The notes under the pieces were generated by a model. It worked only from the letters and a program-made list of their open reading frames with translations, made no database searches and was not told the origin of the DNA. Below, piece by piece: positions 1 to 5,425 of a DNA stretch of 5,454 nt (position 1 is its first letter; each line of letters starts with the position of its first letter). Source of the DNA: JAAYAY01 sp964429355 (GTDB lineage Bacteria; Planctomycetota; Planctomycetia; Pirellulales; Thermoguttaceae); NCBI GenBank assembly GCA_964429355.1, contig CAYSCH010000517.1, forward strand, positions 1 to 5,454. Reading direction: 5' to 3'. The translations under genes and the position numbers were made by a program.

Positions 1-2
1 GT

Positions 3-65
3 ATTGGTATTCTGGTGGTTTCGATGATACTTCCCTTGCTGAAAATAGACATGTGTCTGACTTGA
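3..65 (+). CDS. 3' end of an upstream gene, probably another GspF-family platform protein (partial)
   Basis: The frame is open from the window edge to the TGA at 63-65 and encodes 20 residues, IGILVVSMILPLLKIDMCLT. This hydrophobic tail with an LP-L-x-K motif looks like the last transmembrane segment and cytoplasmic tail of a GspF protein. It aligns without gaps to the last 19 residues of the protein encoded at 1427-2761 (GFLAISMFLPLIKLISSLT), matching G, L, S, M, L, P, L, K, L and T, 10 of 19. The other two plus frames give either an immediate stop (TGA 25-27) or a less convincing soluble peptide. The assignment to GspF is an inference from a short segment, but the position just before three more GspF-like genes supports it. 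The start and most of the gene lie outside the window. Confidence 0.6.
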   Translation: MGILVVSMILPLLKIDMCLT

Positions 66-83
66 CGGCCCAACTTCGGGCCG
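66..83. repeat. Short GC-rich stem-loop candidate right after the upstream stop codon
   Basis: CGGCCC (66-71) and GGGCCG (78-83) can form a perfect 6-bp stem around the loop AACTTC, beginning one base after the TGA at 63-65. The position suits a 3'-end hairpin or a weak terminator. No T-run follows, so it is not a standard intrinsic terminator. In GC-rich DNA a stem this short may be chance. Confidence 0.3.
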
Positions 84-332
84 GCCTGCGATACGGGTTG
101 CCGCCGGCAGTACCGAAAAGTGCTGAGAAAGGCCCCCATTTAGCCATCTTGAGCAATTTCGGGTGCCAGGTTATTGCAGCGAAGGGCAAGATTCGCTAAA
201 GAATCGATAGGCGGATTGTTTCTGTTCGGCGGAATGGTTTCTGGCGTGGCTTGGTTGGGGTGACGGGCGGTGCATCGTTCCTTCCCTGCCACCTGGCCGA
301 TGTTGGCTCGATCACGGCACAATGGACGAAGC

Positions 333-336
333 GGAG
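333..336 (+). promoter_or_regulatory. Shine-Dalgarno site supporting the GTG start at 344
   Basis: GGAG lies 7 bases before GTG 344. The upstream in-frame alternatives, TTG 251 and GTG 260, have no comparable purine-rich motif at a proper distance. This decides the start chosen for the first complete GspF-like gene, with moderate certainty. Confidence 0.45.
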
Positions 337-343
337 CCGGTTT

Positions 344-1420
344 GTGGCAGATTCGCAACCAACCACAGGGCGCAGCGTTACTCTGCCGGAGTTGATTGCG
401 CTCAACGACGAGATCCTGGCTCTGGTTCGGGCGGGAGTCCCGCTGGACGCGGGGCTGCGGCAATTGGCTCGAGACTTGGGCGGCCGGACGGGGCGGATCG
501 CCCGGCAGGTGGGCGACGAACTGAGCCAGGGAAAGTCGTTCGCTGAAGCGCTGACCGCAAGTGGGGCGAAATTTCCGCCCGTCTACCTGGCTGTGGTGGA
601 AGCAGGTATCCAGTCGGGCCGCTTGCCCGCGGCATTGGAAACCGTTGCCCGGAGCACGCGGCGATTGGCCCAGTCGCGGCGAACGGTCGTCGCCTCGCTG
701 ATCTATCCACTGTTCTTGTTCCTGATCGCCTGGTATCTGTTCGTTTTTTTCATGGCCAGGCTCGGCCCCGCCTTTCTGACCATGTTTGACGACAAGTCGT
801 GGTTGGCGCCCCGTTTCCTCGAAGCGATCTTGCCGCTTCGCTTCTACGTGCATATTTGGGGACCCTACTTGCCGCCGGTGATCGTGGCAGCGTTCGTAGG
901 CTGGGCAATTTACATGAACCAGGCTTCGCTTCTGCAGCCCGCTTCGACCAGGAGGATGTTTGCCTGGTTGCCCTGGCTGGGGCCGATGATCCGGTCCTAC
1001 CGTCAAGGCGCCTTTGCCGAGATGCTCGGAGTCCTGATCGAACACAACCTGCCGCTCCCAATGGCAATTCGCCTGGCGGCCGACGCGACCGGTACGCCAG
1101 AGACTCGGCGGGGAGCTGAAAAAATCGCCTGCTCCATCGAGCGAGGCGAAAGGCTCGGAGACGCTGCAGGGCAGACTCCCGGCTTCAGCCCCGTGCTCGA
1201 GTGGCTGCTGCGGAGCGGGCACGACCGGGGTACGCTGAGATCGGCGCTGCGGCATGCGGCCGATGTCTACCAGCGGCGAGCCCAGCGGCTGGCCACATCG
1301 GCCCAGCTTTACATGGCGCCCCTGATGACCTTGCTGATCGGCGGAACCGTGACGGTGGCCTACACCGGTTTGACCTTCGGGATCTGGCTTTCCCTGCTCA
1401 AGATGATTGCAGATTGGTAG
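344..1420 (+). CDS. GspF/PilC-family inner-membrane platform protein, paralogue 1 (lacks N-terminal domain)
   Basis: Predicted 358-residue inner-membrane protein of the GspF/PilC family, the platform that couples the assembly ATPase to pseudopilin assembly. It shows the duplicated GspF architecture. The first helical domain is at about residues 13-110, with ALVRAGVPLDAGL and AGIQSGRLPAALETVA. A transmembrane segment at about 114-138 follows, starting with the family's typical YP (SLIYPLFLF). There is a second segment at about 174-190, a second helical domain at about 224-313 (LGVLIEHNLPLPMAIRLAAD, SGHDRGTLRSAL) and a last segment at about 321-345. Standard members are about 400 residues and begin with a small domain of the 'F-Y-A-x-x-x-x-G' type; that domain is absent here. 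The Glu of the usual AGE-x-SG-x-L motif is Ile in the first domain and His in the second. The GTG at 344 is preferred for its GGAG and because the family homology starts just after it; TTG 251 would add 31 unremarkable residues. The stop is 6 bases before the next GspF gene. Confidence 0.88.
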   Translation: MADSQPTTGRSVTLPELIALNDEILALVRAGVPLDAGLRQLARDLGGRTGRIARQVGDELSQGKSFAEALTASGAKFPPVYLAVVEAGIQSGRLPAALETVARSTRRLAQSRRTVVASLIYPLFLFLIAWYLFVFFMARLGPAFLTMFDDKSWLAPRFLEAILPLRFYVHIWGPYLPPVIVAAFVGWAIYMNQASLLQPASTRRMFAWLPWLGPMIRSYRQGAFAEMLGVLIEHNLPLPMAIRLAADATGTPETRRGAEKIACSIERGERLGDAAGQTPGFSPVLEWLLRSGHDRGTLRSALRHAADVYQRRAQRLATSAQLYMAPLMTLLIGGTVTVAYTGLTFGIWLSLLKMIADW

Positions 1421-1426
1421 CTTGCG

Positions 1427-2761
1427 ATGGCTGAGTTTGAATACAACGCCACGAACGCCGAGGGCCGGCCGGTTGCGGGTCGGATCGAGGCCGACGACAT
1501 CGGCCAGGCGGTTGCCAGGCTGTCGCAGCAGGGGTTGTCGGTTCGGCCCGAAGACGTGATGCTGCTCGTCGGCGGTATCGAGCATGAAGAGCCTCGCGAT
1601 GCGATTCTGGTAGTCGATGATGACTTGGCTGTGCAGCGAACTTCCGAAGCCCAGTCGAAGCGGGAGGGCCCGTCCGAAGGCGAAGGCATCGCTGCCGTCG
1701 AGGGGCTGGGGGAGGAACCGGCCCCCCGGCTTTCTGGCGGCGAAACGATGGAATTGGTCGAGGCGATCGTTGGACTGACATCGTCGGATCTGCCGCTCAG
1801 CGCCGGGCTACGGGCGGTGGCGGCTGAGGTTCCTCGCCGCTCTGTGGCCAGGGCGATGCGGCGAATGGCTGGCGAACTCGACCGGGGTACATCCCTCGAC
1901 GCGGCCCTGAGTGTGGCAAGCACGAACATCCCCAAACACCTGCGGGGGTTGATTCTCGCGGGCCTCCGCACCGGGCGCGTGGCCCATGTGCTGGAGGAAT
2001 TGGTGGCCATGGATCACGAGCAGGCCGATTTGCGGCGACGGATCCTGGCGGCACTCACCTATCCGGCAATTCTCTTCTTTCTACTCCTGGTGGCGTTCGT
2101 TTTTGCCAACTTCTATATTGTCAAACCGTTCGCCCGCATTTTCGAGGAGTTCGGCGTAGATCTGCCGGGCCTGACACTGATGACGATCCGCTTGATGACT
2201 TGGTTCGACATGGTTGGCGTCGTCAACACGGGGGCGGCTCTGGCCATTGTCGTGCTCGCCTTCGCGGTGTTGTTGGTCATCCCCAAACCACCCGAGGTTC
2301 AGCGGGCCTGCTATCGCCTGCCCATCATCGGCCCCCTTTGGCGGTGGCAGAGCCTGGTGGACTTCTCCCGGCTGATGTACCTGCTCCTCGATCGCCAGGT
2401 CCCAATGGTCGAGGCCTTGCGGCTGACGGCCGATGGGCTTCGCTGGTCCGACTTGGCGGCAGTCAGCCGGGCCTGTGCCGCCGATATCGAGCGTGGGGAG
2501 GGGTTGTCGCAATCCATGGCCCGTTACCGTGAGTTTCCCGCAAGTATCCACCCGGTAATCGCCAGCGGGCTTCGAGCGCAAGAACCGGCGGAGGGGTTTG
2601 CCGCCGCGGCCGACATGTATCGCCACCGGGCAGGGGTCGATTCGACCTTCTGGGAATCGGTCCTGCCTCCGGTCCTTGTGGTCGTCATCGCAACCGGTTT
2701 GGGGTTCCTGGCAATATCCATGTTCCTTCCCTTGATCAAACTGATTAGTAGTCTGACCTGA
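1427..2761 (+). CDS. gspF: GspF/PilC-family inner-membrane platform protein, paralogue 2 (full-length, with acidic linker)
   Basis: Predicted 444-residue protein and the most canonical GspF in the window. Residues 1-46 form the N-terminal GspF domain (MAEFEYNATNAEGRPVAGRI, then a helix ending QQGLSVRPEDV). In studied systems this cytoplasmic region contacts the assembly ATPase and its partners. Residues about 47-106 are an inserted Glu/Asp-rich, Gly/Pro-containing, probably flexible linker. The first helical domain covers about 107-205 (SSDLPLSAGLRAVA, AGLRTGRVAHVLEELV). A transmembrane segment with LTYPAILFF is at about 206-228, followed by the family-like IVKPFARIFEEFGVDLPGLT. A second segment lies at about 265-285, the second helical domain at about 308-408, and the last segment at about 410-435, with the tail FLPLIKLISSLT. 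The Glu of the AGE-x-SG motif is Leu in the first domain, and the second-domain motif is degenerate. No Shine-Dalgarno is evident before ATG 1427. The 6-base gap suggests translational coupling to the previous gene. Confidence 0.92.
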   Translation: MAEFEYNATNAEGRPVAGRIEADDIGQAVARLSQQGLSVRPEDVMLLVGGIEHEEPRDAILVVDDDLAVQRTSEAQSKREGPSEGEGIAAVEGLGEEPAPRLSGGETMELVEAIVGLTSSDLPLSAGLRAVAAEVPRRSVARAMRRMAGELDRGTSLDAALSVASTNIPKHLRGLILAGLRTGRVAHVLEELVAMDHEQADLRRRILAALTYPAILFFLLLVAFVFANFYIVKPFARIFEEFGVDLPGLTLMTIRLMTWFDMVGVVNTGAALAIVVLAFAVLLVIPKPPEVQRACYRLPIIGPLWRWQSLVDFSRLMYLLLDRQVPMVEALRLTADGLRWSDLAAVSRACAADIERGEGLSQSMARYREFPASIHPVIASGLRAQEPAEGFAAAADMYRHRAGVDSTFWESVLPPVLVVVIATGLGFLAISMFLPLIKLISSLT

Positions 2762-2765
2762 CACG

Positions 2766-4025
2766 ATGCTCCTCCTGGCTGCAATACCGCATGTGATGGC
2801 CTTCCTCGGGGTGGTCGTGTTCGGCCTCGCGATCCTCCTGGCGGTGCGCATTCTGGGGAACGACGAAAACGACACATCCGACGTCGTGCACCAGGTGCTG
2901 CGGCGGGCCGCTTGGCTCTTGATCCTGGCCGGGATCCTGGCGGTGCTGCTCTTTGCTGGGGTGATCCCGGCGATTGTGGCGGTGATCGTATTGCCGGCGG
3001 TCGTGATTCGCCGATTCCGTGCCCAGCGCTACGCGCTCCTGGCGGCCATGGCAATTGCGGTCGAACGGCGGATTCCGCTGATTCCCGTTCTGCTGGCCTT
3101 CGCGGCCGAACGACGCGGGTACATTGCCCGCCGAGCACTGGACCTGGCATCCCATCTCCAATCCGGCCTGACGTTGCCCGATTCGATCGACTCGGTCCGT
3201 GGGCTGTTTTCGCCGCAGATCCGGGTGGCCCTGCGAATGGGACACGATTCAGGTAACCTGGCCAAAGTGTTGCGTGCCATGCTCGATCGGAGCGACGCCC
3301 ACGATACCGTCGAATCGCAGATCTTCGGAAAGATCACCTACCTCTTATTTCTGTCGGCGATCATGCTCCAGGTGACGATATTCGTAATGCTCAAGATCGT
3401 CCCTGCCATGCAGAGGATCTTCGAGGAATTCGGCATTGAGCTGCCGAGCATGACGATCCTGTTGATCAAGATCAGCTACGGTCTGGTGAACTGCTGGTTT
3501 CTCGGGGCACCGTTCTTCCTGTTCGTCTTCTGGCTGGGGCTTGCCAGTACATTCCGCTACATGGGTGTGGGCGAGGGGGATATATGGGGCCTCGGTTGGC
3601 TGCGGCGCCGGTTACACACCGCCGAAATCATGGAAACGGTGGCCATGTTCGTCGACGCGAAACGCCCGATCACCGAAGCCTTGGCTGGCCTGGCCCACTG
3701 GTACCCGGCGGGCAATATCCGGCGCCGGCTTGCGTTGGCCCACGCAGATATTCAACAGGGGCGGGCCTGGTGCGAATCCCTGGCGAAACGCCGGCTGATT
3801 TCGCCGGCCGACGCCGGATTGCTCCTGGCGGCCGAGCGGGTAGGCAACCTGGCCTGGGCGTCGGGCGAACTGGCCGACAGTAACCGCCGGCGCTATGCAT
3901 CGCGGGCCACCGCCATCGTTCAGACGGCATTCGTCGTGCTCCTCTTGGGATACGGCATGCTCGTAGCCTTCTTTTTCATTGCCAATTTTCTTCCACTTAT
4001 CAAGTTGATTTCGTCGCTGATCTGA
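2766..4025 (+). CDS. GspF/PilC-family inner-membrane platform protein, paralogue 3 (hydrophobic N-terminus)
   Basis: Predicted 419-residue membrane protein. In place of the soluble N-terminal GspF domain it begins with hydrophobic segments at about residues 5-28 and 48-80. These are separated by a short polar stretch (GNDENDTSDVVHQ), so two or three extra membrane helices are likely. The GspF core follows. The first helical domain is at about 86-185 (ERRIPLIPVLLAFAAE, MGHDSGNLAKVLRAML). A transmembrane segment at about 192-212 is followed by IVPAMQRIFEEFGIELPSMT. Another segment is at about 240-262. The second helical domain, at about 284-380, keeps a near-canonical AAERVGNLAWASGELAD. The last segment is at about 383-407. 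The tail FLPLIKLISSLI is almost the same as in the preceding protein. The usual YP at the first core helix is YL. The start is 4 bases after the previous stop and has no visible Shine-Dalgarno, pointing to coupled translation. Confidence 0.85.
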   Translation: MLLLAAIPHVMAFLGVVVFGLAILLAVRILGNDENDTSDVVHQVLRRAAWLLILAGILAVLLFAGVIPAIVAVIVLPAVVIRRFRAQRYALLAAMAIAVERRIPLIPVLLAFAAERRGYIARRALDLASHLQSGLTLPDSIDSVRGLFSPQIRVALRMGHDSGNLAKVLRAMLDRSDAHDTVESQIFGKITYLLFLSAIMLQVTIFVMLKIVPAMQRIFEEFGIELPSMTILLIKISYGLVNCWFLGAPFFLFVFWLGLASTFRYMGVGEGDIWGLGWLRRRLHTAEIMETVAMFVDAKRPITEALAGLAHWYPAGNIRRRLALAHADIQQGRAWCESLAKRRLISPADAGLLLAAERVGNLAWASGELADSNRRRYASRATAIVQTAFVVLLLGYGMLVAFFFIANFLPLIKLISSLI

Positions 4026-4029
4026 TCGT

Positions 4030-4034
4030 GAGGG
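4030..4034 (+). promoter_or_regulatory. Shine-Dalgarno site supporting the TTG start at 4042
   Basis: GAGGG lies 7 bases before TTG 4042, within the 16-base gap after the third GspF-like gene. TTG 4042 places the prepilin cleavage site 17 residues in, a normal leader length, so the motif and the protein agree on this rare start. Confidence 0.55.
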
Positions 4035-4041
4035 TATTGTT

Positions 4042-4530
4042 TTGCGATCGACGAGATGCCTGACCCAACCAGAGCCTGCCCGGCGAAGTGGTACGACGTT
4101 GATCGAAGTCGTTGCGGCCGGGGCGATTCTTGCCGTGTTGCTGATTGTCTGCGCCCAGATGCTGACCCGGACAGCCGTTCAGCAACAAGCGATCGCCAAT
4201 CGGCGGGCCGCCCTCGAAATGGCCGCGAACGCTATGGAACGGGCCCGCGCAATTCCCTGGGTGGATCTCAACGCTGCGAGCCTCGCGCCAATCGCCCAGG
4301 CGGTTGCAGGCCAGGCGATGTTGCGCGGATCGCGGATCGATGTGACCGTGGACGAACCCGAATCGGACGTTCCGGCCAAACGGATCCGGGTGACCGTGGA
4401 TTGGAGAGAGCAACGGGATGGAGAACAGCGCACACAGAAGCTGACGGCTTGGCGTTTTGCCGAAGGCTTGCCGGAACGGAAAGTGGCCGTCACCCCCAAT
4501 CCACCGAACCGGGCGGAGGAACAGAAATGA
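4042..4530 (+). CDS. GspI/PilV-like minor pseudopilin with prepilin-type cleavage site
   Basis: Predicted 162-residue precursor with a class III (prepilin) signal: a basic leader of 17 residues ending RRSG, then TTLIEVVAAGAILAVLL. Cleavage by the prepilin peptidase would fall between Gly17 and Thr18, with the conserved Glu at position +5 of the mature protein. The residue at +1 is Thr rather than the usual Phe or Met. The hydrophobic helix (about 18-41) continues into an amphipathic one with ALEMAANAMERARAIPW (about 57-73), a pattern seen in GspI and PilV minor pilins. A predicted beta-rich C-terminal part follows, with IDVTVDEPE and RIRVTVDW. GspI is one of the tip proteins of the type II pseudopilus. 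The order I-J-K in this operon is the main reason to prefer GspI over PilV. The stop TGA (4528-4530) overlaps the next ATG by four bases. Confidence 0.8.
   Translation: MRSTRCLTQPEPARRSGTTLIEVVAAGAILAVLLIVCAQMLTRTAVQQQAIANRRAALEMAANAMERARAIPWVDLNAASLAPIAQAVAGQAMLRGSRIDVTVDEPESDVPAKRIRVTVDWREQRDGEQRTQKLTAWRFAEGLPERKVAVTPNPPNRAEEQK
4515..4520 (+). promoter_or_regulatory. Strong Shine-Dalgarno for the GspJ-like gene
   Basis: GGAGGA lies 6 bases before ATG 4527, inside the end of the preceding gene. It is the best ribosome binding site in the window. It fixes the start at 4527, although the frame is open much further upstream (from 4056), where it only shadows the preceding gene. Confidence 0.75.
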
Positions 4531-5051
4531 GATTCCGCCGCGGCTTCTCGCTGATCGAATTGTTGATCGTTCTGACCGTCAGCACGGCCATGTTGATGAT
4601 CGCCGTGAGCGTCCTCTATCTGTTGAAGGAGACCCAGGACAACGTCCGCGTGCGCTTCGAAGCCGGGCGCAGGATGGCACGTCTGGCCAATCAGTTCCGC
4701 GACGATGTTCACTGGGCAAACCATTTGGAGCGGGAAACGGCCGGGGCCGCACCGGTCGGCGCGGCCGTCTGGAAGTTCACGCTTGCCCCGGATACGGTCG
4801 TGCTCTACGAAATCTCGCCCGGCACCGTGCGAAGATCCCAGGCCGGTCGTGGCGGCAAGATACAAGACGACTACCGGCTCCCCGCGGGGATGGTGGCCGT
4901 GATCACGGAGCCTGGAGCGGGATCGGACGTGGCGATGTTGCGGTTGGAGGCGCCGGAGATGTCGGCCGGGCGGGCCCGCCCCGTTCAGGTTGAGGCGTTG
5001 CTGGGCTTTGCCAATCGGCATGCATCACAGGCAGATCGGAGCGGTGAGTGA
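4527..5051 (+). CDS. GspJ-like minor pseudopilin with prepilin-type cleavage site
   Basis: Predicted 174-residue precursor with a textbook prepilin signal: the short basic leader MRFRRG, then FSLIELLIVLTVSTAMLMIA. Cleavage would fall after Gly6, leaving Phe at +1 and Glu at +5. The helix runs on to about residue 60 (RVRFEAGRRMARLANQFRDD), which resembles the N-terminal helix of GspJ/PilW proteins, where LANQFRDDV-like segments are common. The rest is beta-rich with no transmembrane segment (WKFTLAPDTVVLYEI, MVAVITEPG, VAMLRLEAPE), as expected for the periplasmic globular domain. In type II systems GspJ is part of the tip complex with GspI and GspK. The gene overlaps the preceding one as ATGA, and its TGA (5049-5051) shares one base with the next ATG. 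The GspJ label rests on the signal, length and gene order; PilW-like is an alternative. Confidence 0.8.
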   Translation: MRFRRGFSLIELLIVLTVSTAMLMIAVSVLYLLKETQDNVRVRFEAGRRMARLANQFRDDVHWANHLERETAGAAPVGAAVWKFTLAPDTVVLYEISPGTVRRSQAGRGGKIQDDYRLPAGMVAVITEPGAGSDVAMLRLEAPEMSAGRARPVQVEALLGFANRHASQADRSGE

Positions 5052-5425
5052 TGCAGTCCCCAGCAACGAGAATTTCGTCCCGCCAACATCGAGGTGCCGC
5101 CCTGGTCGTGGCCATCGTCTGCGTGAGCATTGCGGGGGCGGTAATGCTCGGCATCGTGCGCATCGCGGCGCAAGCGTACCGGGAGGTCGGGCTGGAAGAA
5201 CGCCAGGCCCAAGCTCGCTGGATTCTGGAGTCCGGTGTGGACCGTGCCGCTGCGAGGTTGGCCGCGGATCGAGAGTATTCCGGCGAGAAATGGCTGCTCA
5301 CCGCCGAGATGATCGGCGGAAGGTACCCTGGGGAGGTTCGAATTGAGGTCGACCCCATCGAAGGAGAGGCCGATGGGCGGCAAGTTCGTGTCGTGGCGGA
5401 TTATACCGCGCGTGGTCGGAAATGA
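5051..5425 (+). CDS. Short GspK/PilX-like minor pseudopilin
   Basis: Predicted 124-residue protein with a basic leader ending QHRG, then the hydrophobic helix AALVVAIVCVSIAGAVMLGI (residues about 16-35). A RG-x-ALVV start and a non-acidic residue (Val) at +5 are typical of GspK and PilX, which lack the Glu found in other pseudopilins. An amphipathic helix follows (LEERQAQARWILESGVDRAAARLA, about 52-75), then a short beta-like region with YPGEVRIEVDPIE and RQVRVVADYTARGRK. Typical GspK is around 300 residues because of a large inserted alpha-helical domain; this protein has no room for it. It may be a reduced GspK or PilX-type. GGAG at 5038-5041 serves ATG 5051; GTG 5048 would add one residue. 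ATG 5051 overlaps the preceding stop by one base. Confidence 0.7.
   Translation: MQSPATRISSRQHRGAALVVAIVCVSIAGAVMLGIVRIAAQAYREVGLEERQAQARWILESGVDRAAARLAADREYSGEKWLLTAEMIGGRYPGEVRIEVDPIEGEADGRQVRVVADYTARGRK

Larger units (their letters stand above)
66..343. other. Intergenic gap upstream of the first complete GspF-like gene
   Basis: This is the only substantial non-coding stretch in the window. It holds the 66-83 stem-loop and a second small inverted repeat (GATTC 190-194, GAATC 201-205, 6-base loop). The frame of the downstream gene is closed by TAA at 197-199 and open from 200. No clear sigma-70 promoter is visible; the best pair, TTGAGC (149-154) and TTATTG (171-176), is poor. If the upstream GTG is not the true start, part of this gap (from 251) would be coding. 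The gap could carry an internal promoter or a processing site that separates the upstream gene from the rest of the operon. Confidence 0.5.

Noticed and set aside
149..176. Possible sigma-70 promoter TTGAGC - 16 bases - TTATTG
   Set aside because: Both boxes depart from consensus at key positions, and such matches arise by chance; not strong enough to annotate as a promoter.
2..199. Plus-strand frame open from the window edge to TAA 197-199
   Set aside because: Its translation resembles nothing I recognise, and the first 60 bases are better explained by the GspF-like tail in another frame. It has no visible start and poor G/C preference at third positions.
251..343. TTG 251 (or GTG 260) as start of the first GspF-like gene
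   Set aside because: No Shine-Dalgarno at a proper distance, and the extra 31 residues show neither the GspF N-terminal domain nor a membrane segment. It cannot be excluded, because the frame is open from 200.
322..546. ATG 322 in another frame, a 74-codon open frame
   Set aside because: It soon overlaps the strongly supported GspF core in a different frame, and its translation is Arg/Gly-rich shadow sequence. I saw no sign of a frameshift joining it to the GspF frame.
140..1585. Long minus-strand open frame (481 codons) opposite the first GspF-like gene
   Set aside because: Its protein is rich in Gln, Arg, Pro and Gly with no recognisable domain, and it lies antisense to a clear GspF-family gene. 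Long antisense open frames are common in GC-rich coding DNA.
2081..2875. Minus-strand open frame (264 codons) opposite the second GspF-like gene
   Set aside because: Low-complexity, His/Gln/Gly-rich translation with no family resemblance; it crosses the boundary of two well-supported plus-strand genes.
4056..4526. Upstream extension of the GspJ-like frame to ATG 4056
   Set aside because: The extension lies wholly over the GspI-like gene and would bury the prepilin signal 160 residues into the protein. ATG 4527 has a strong ribosome site and a correct leader length.
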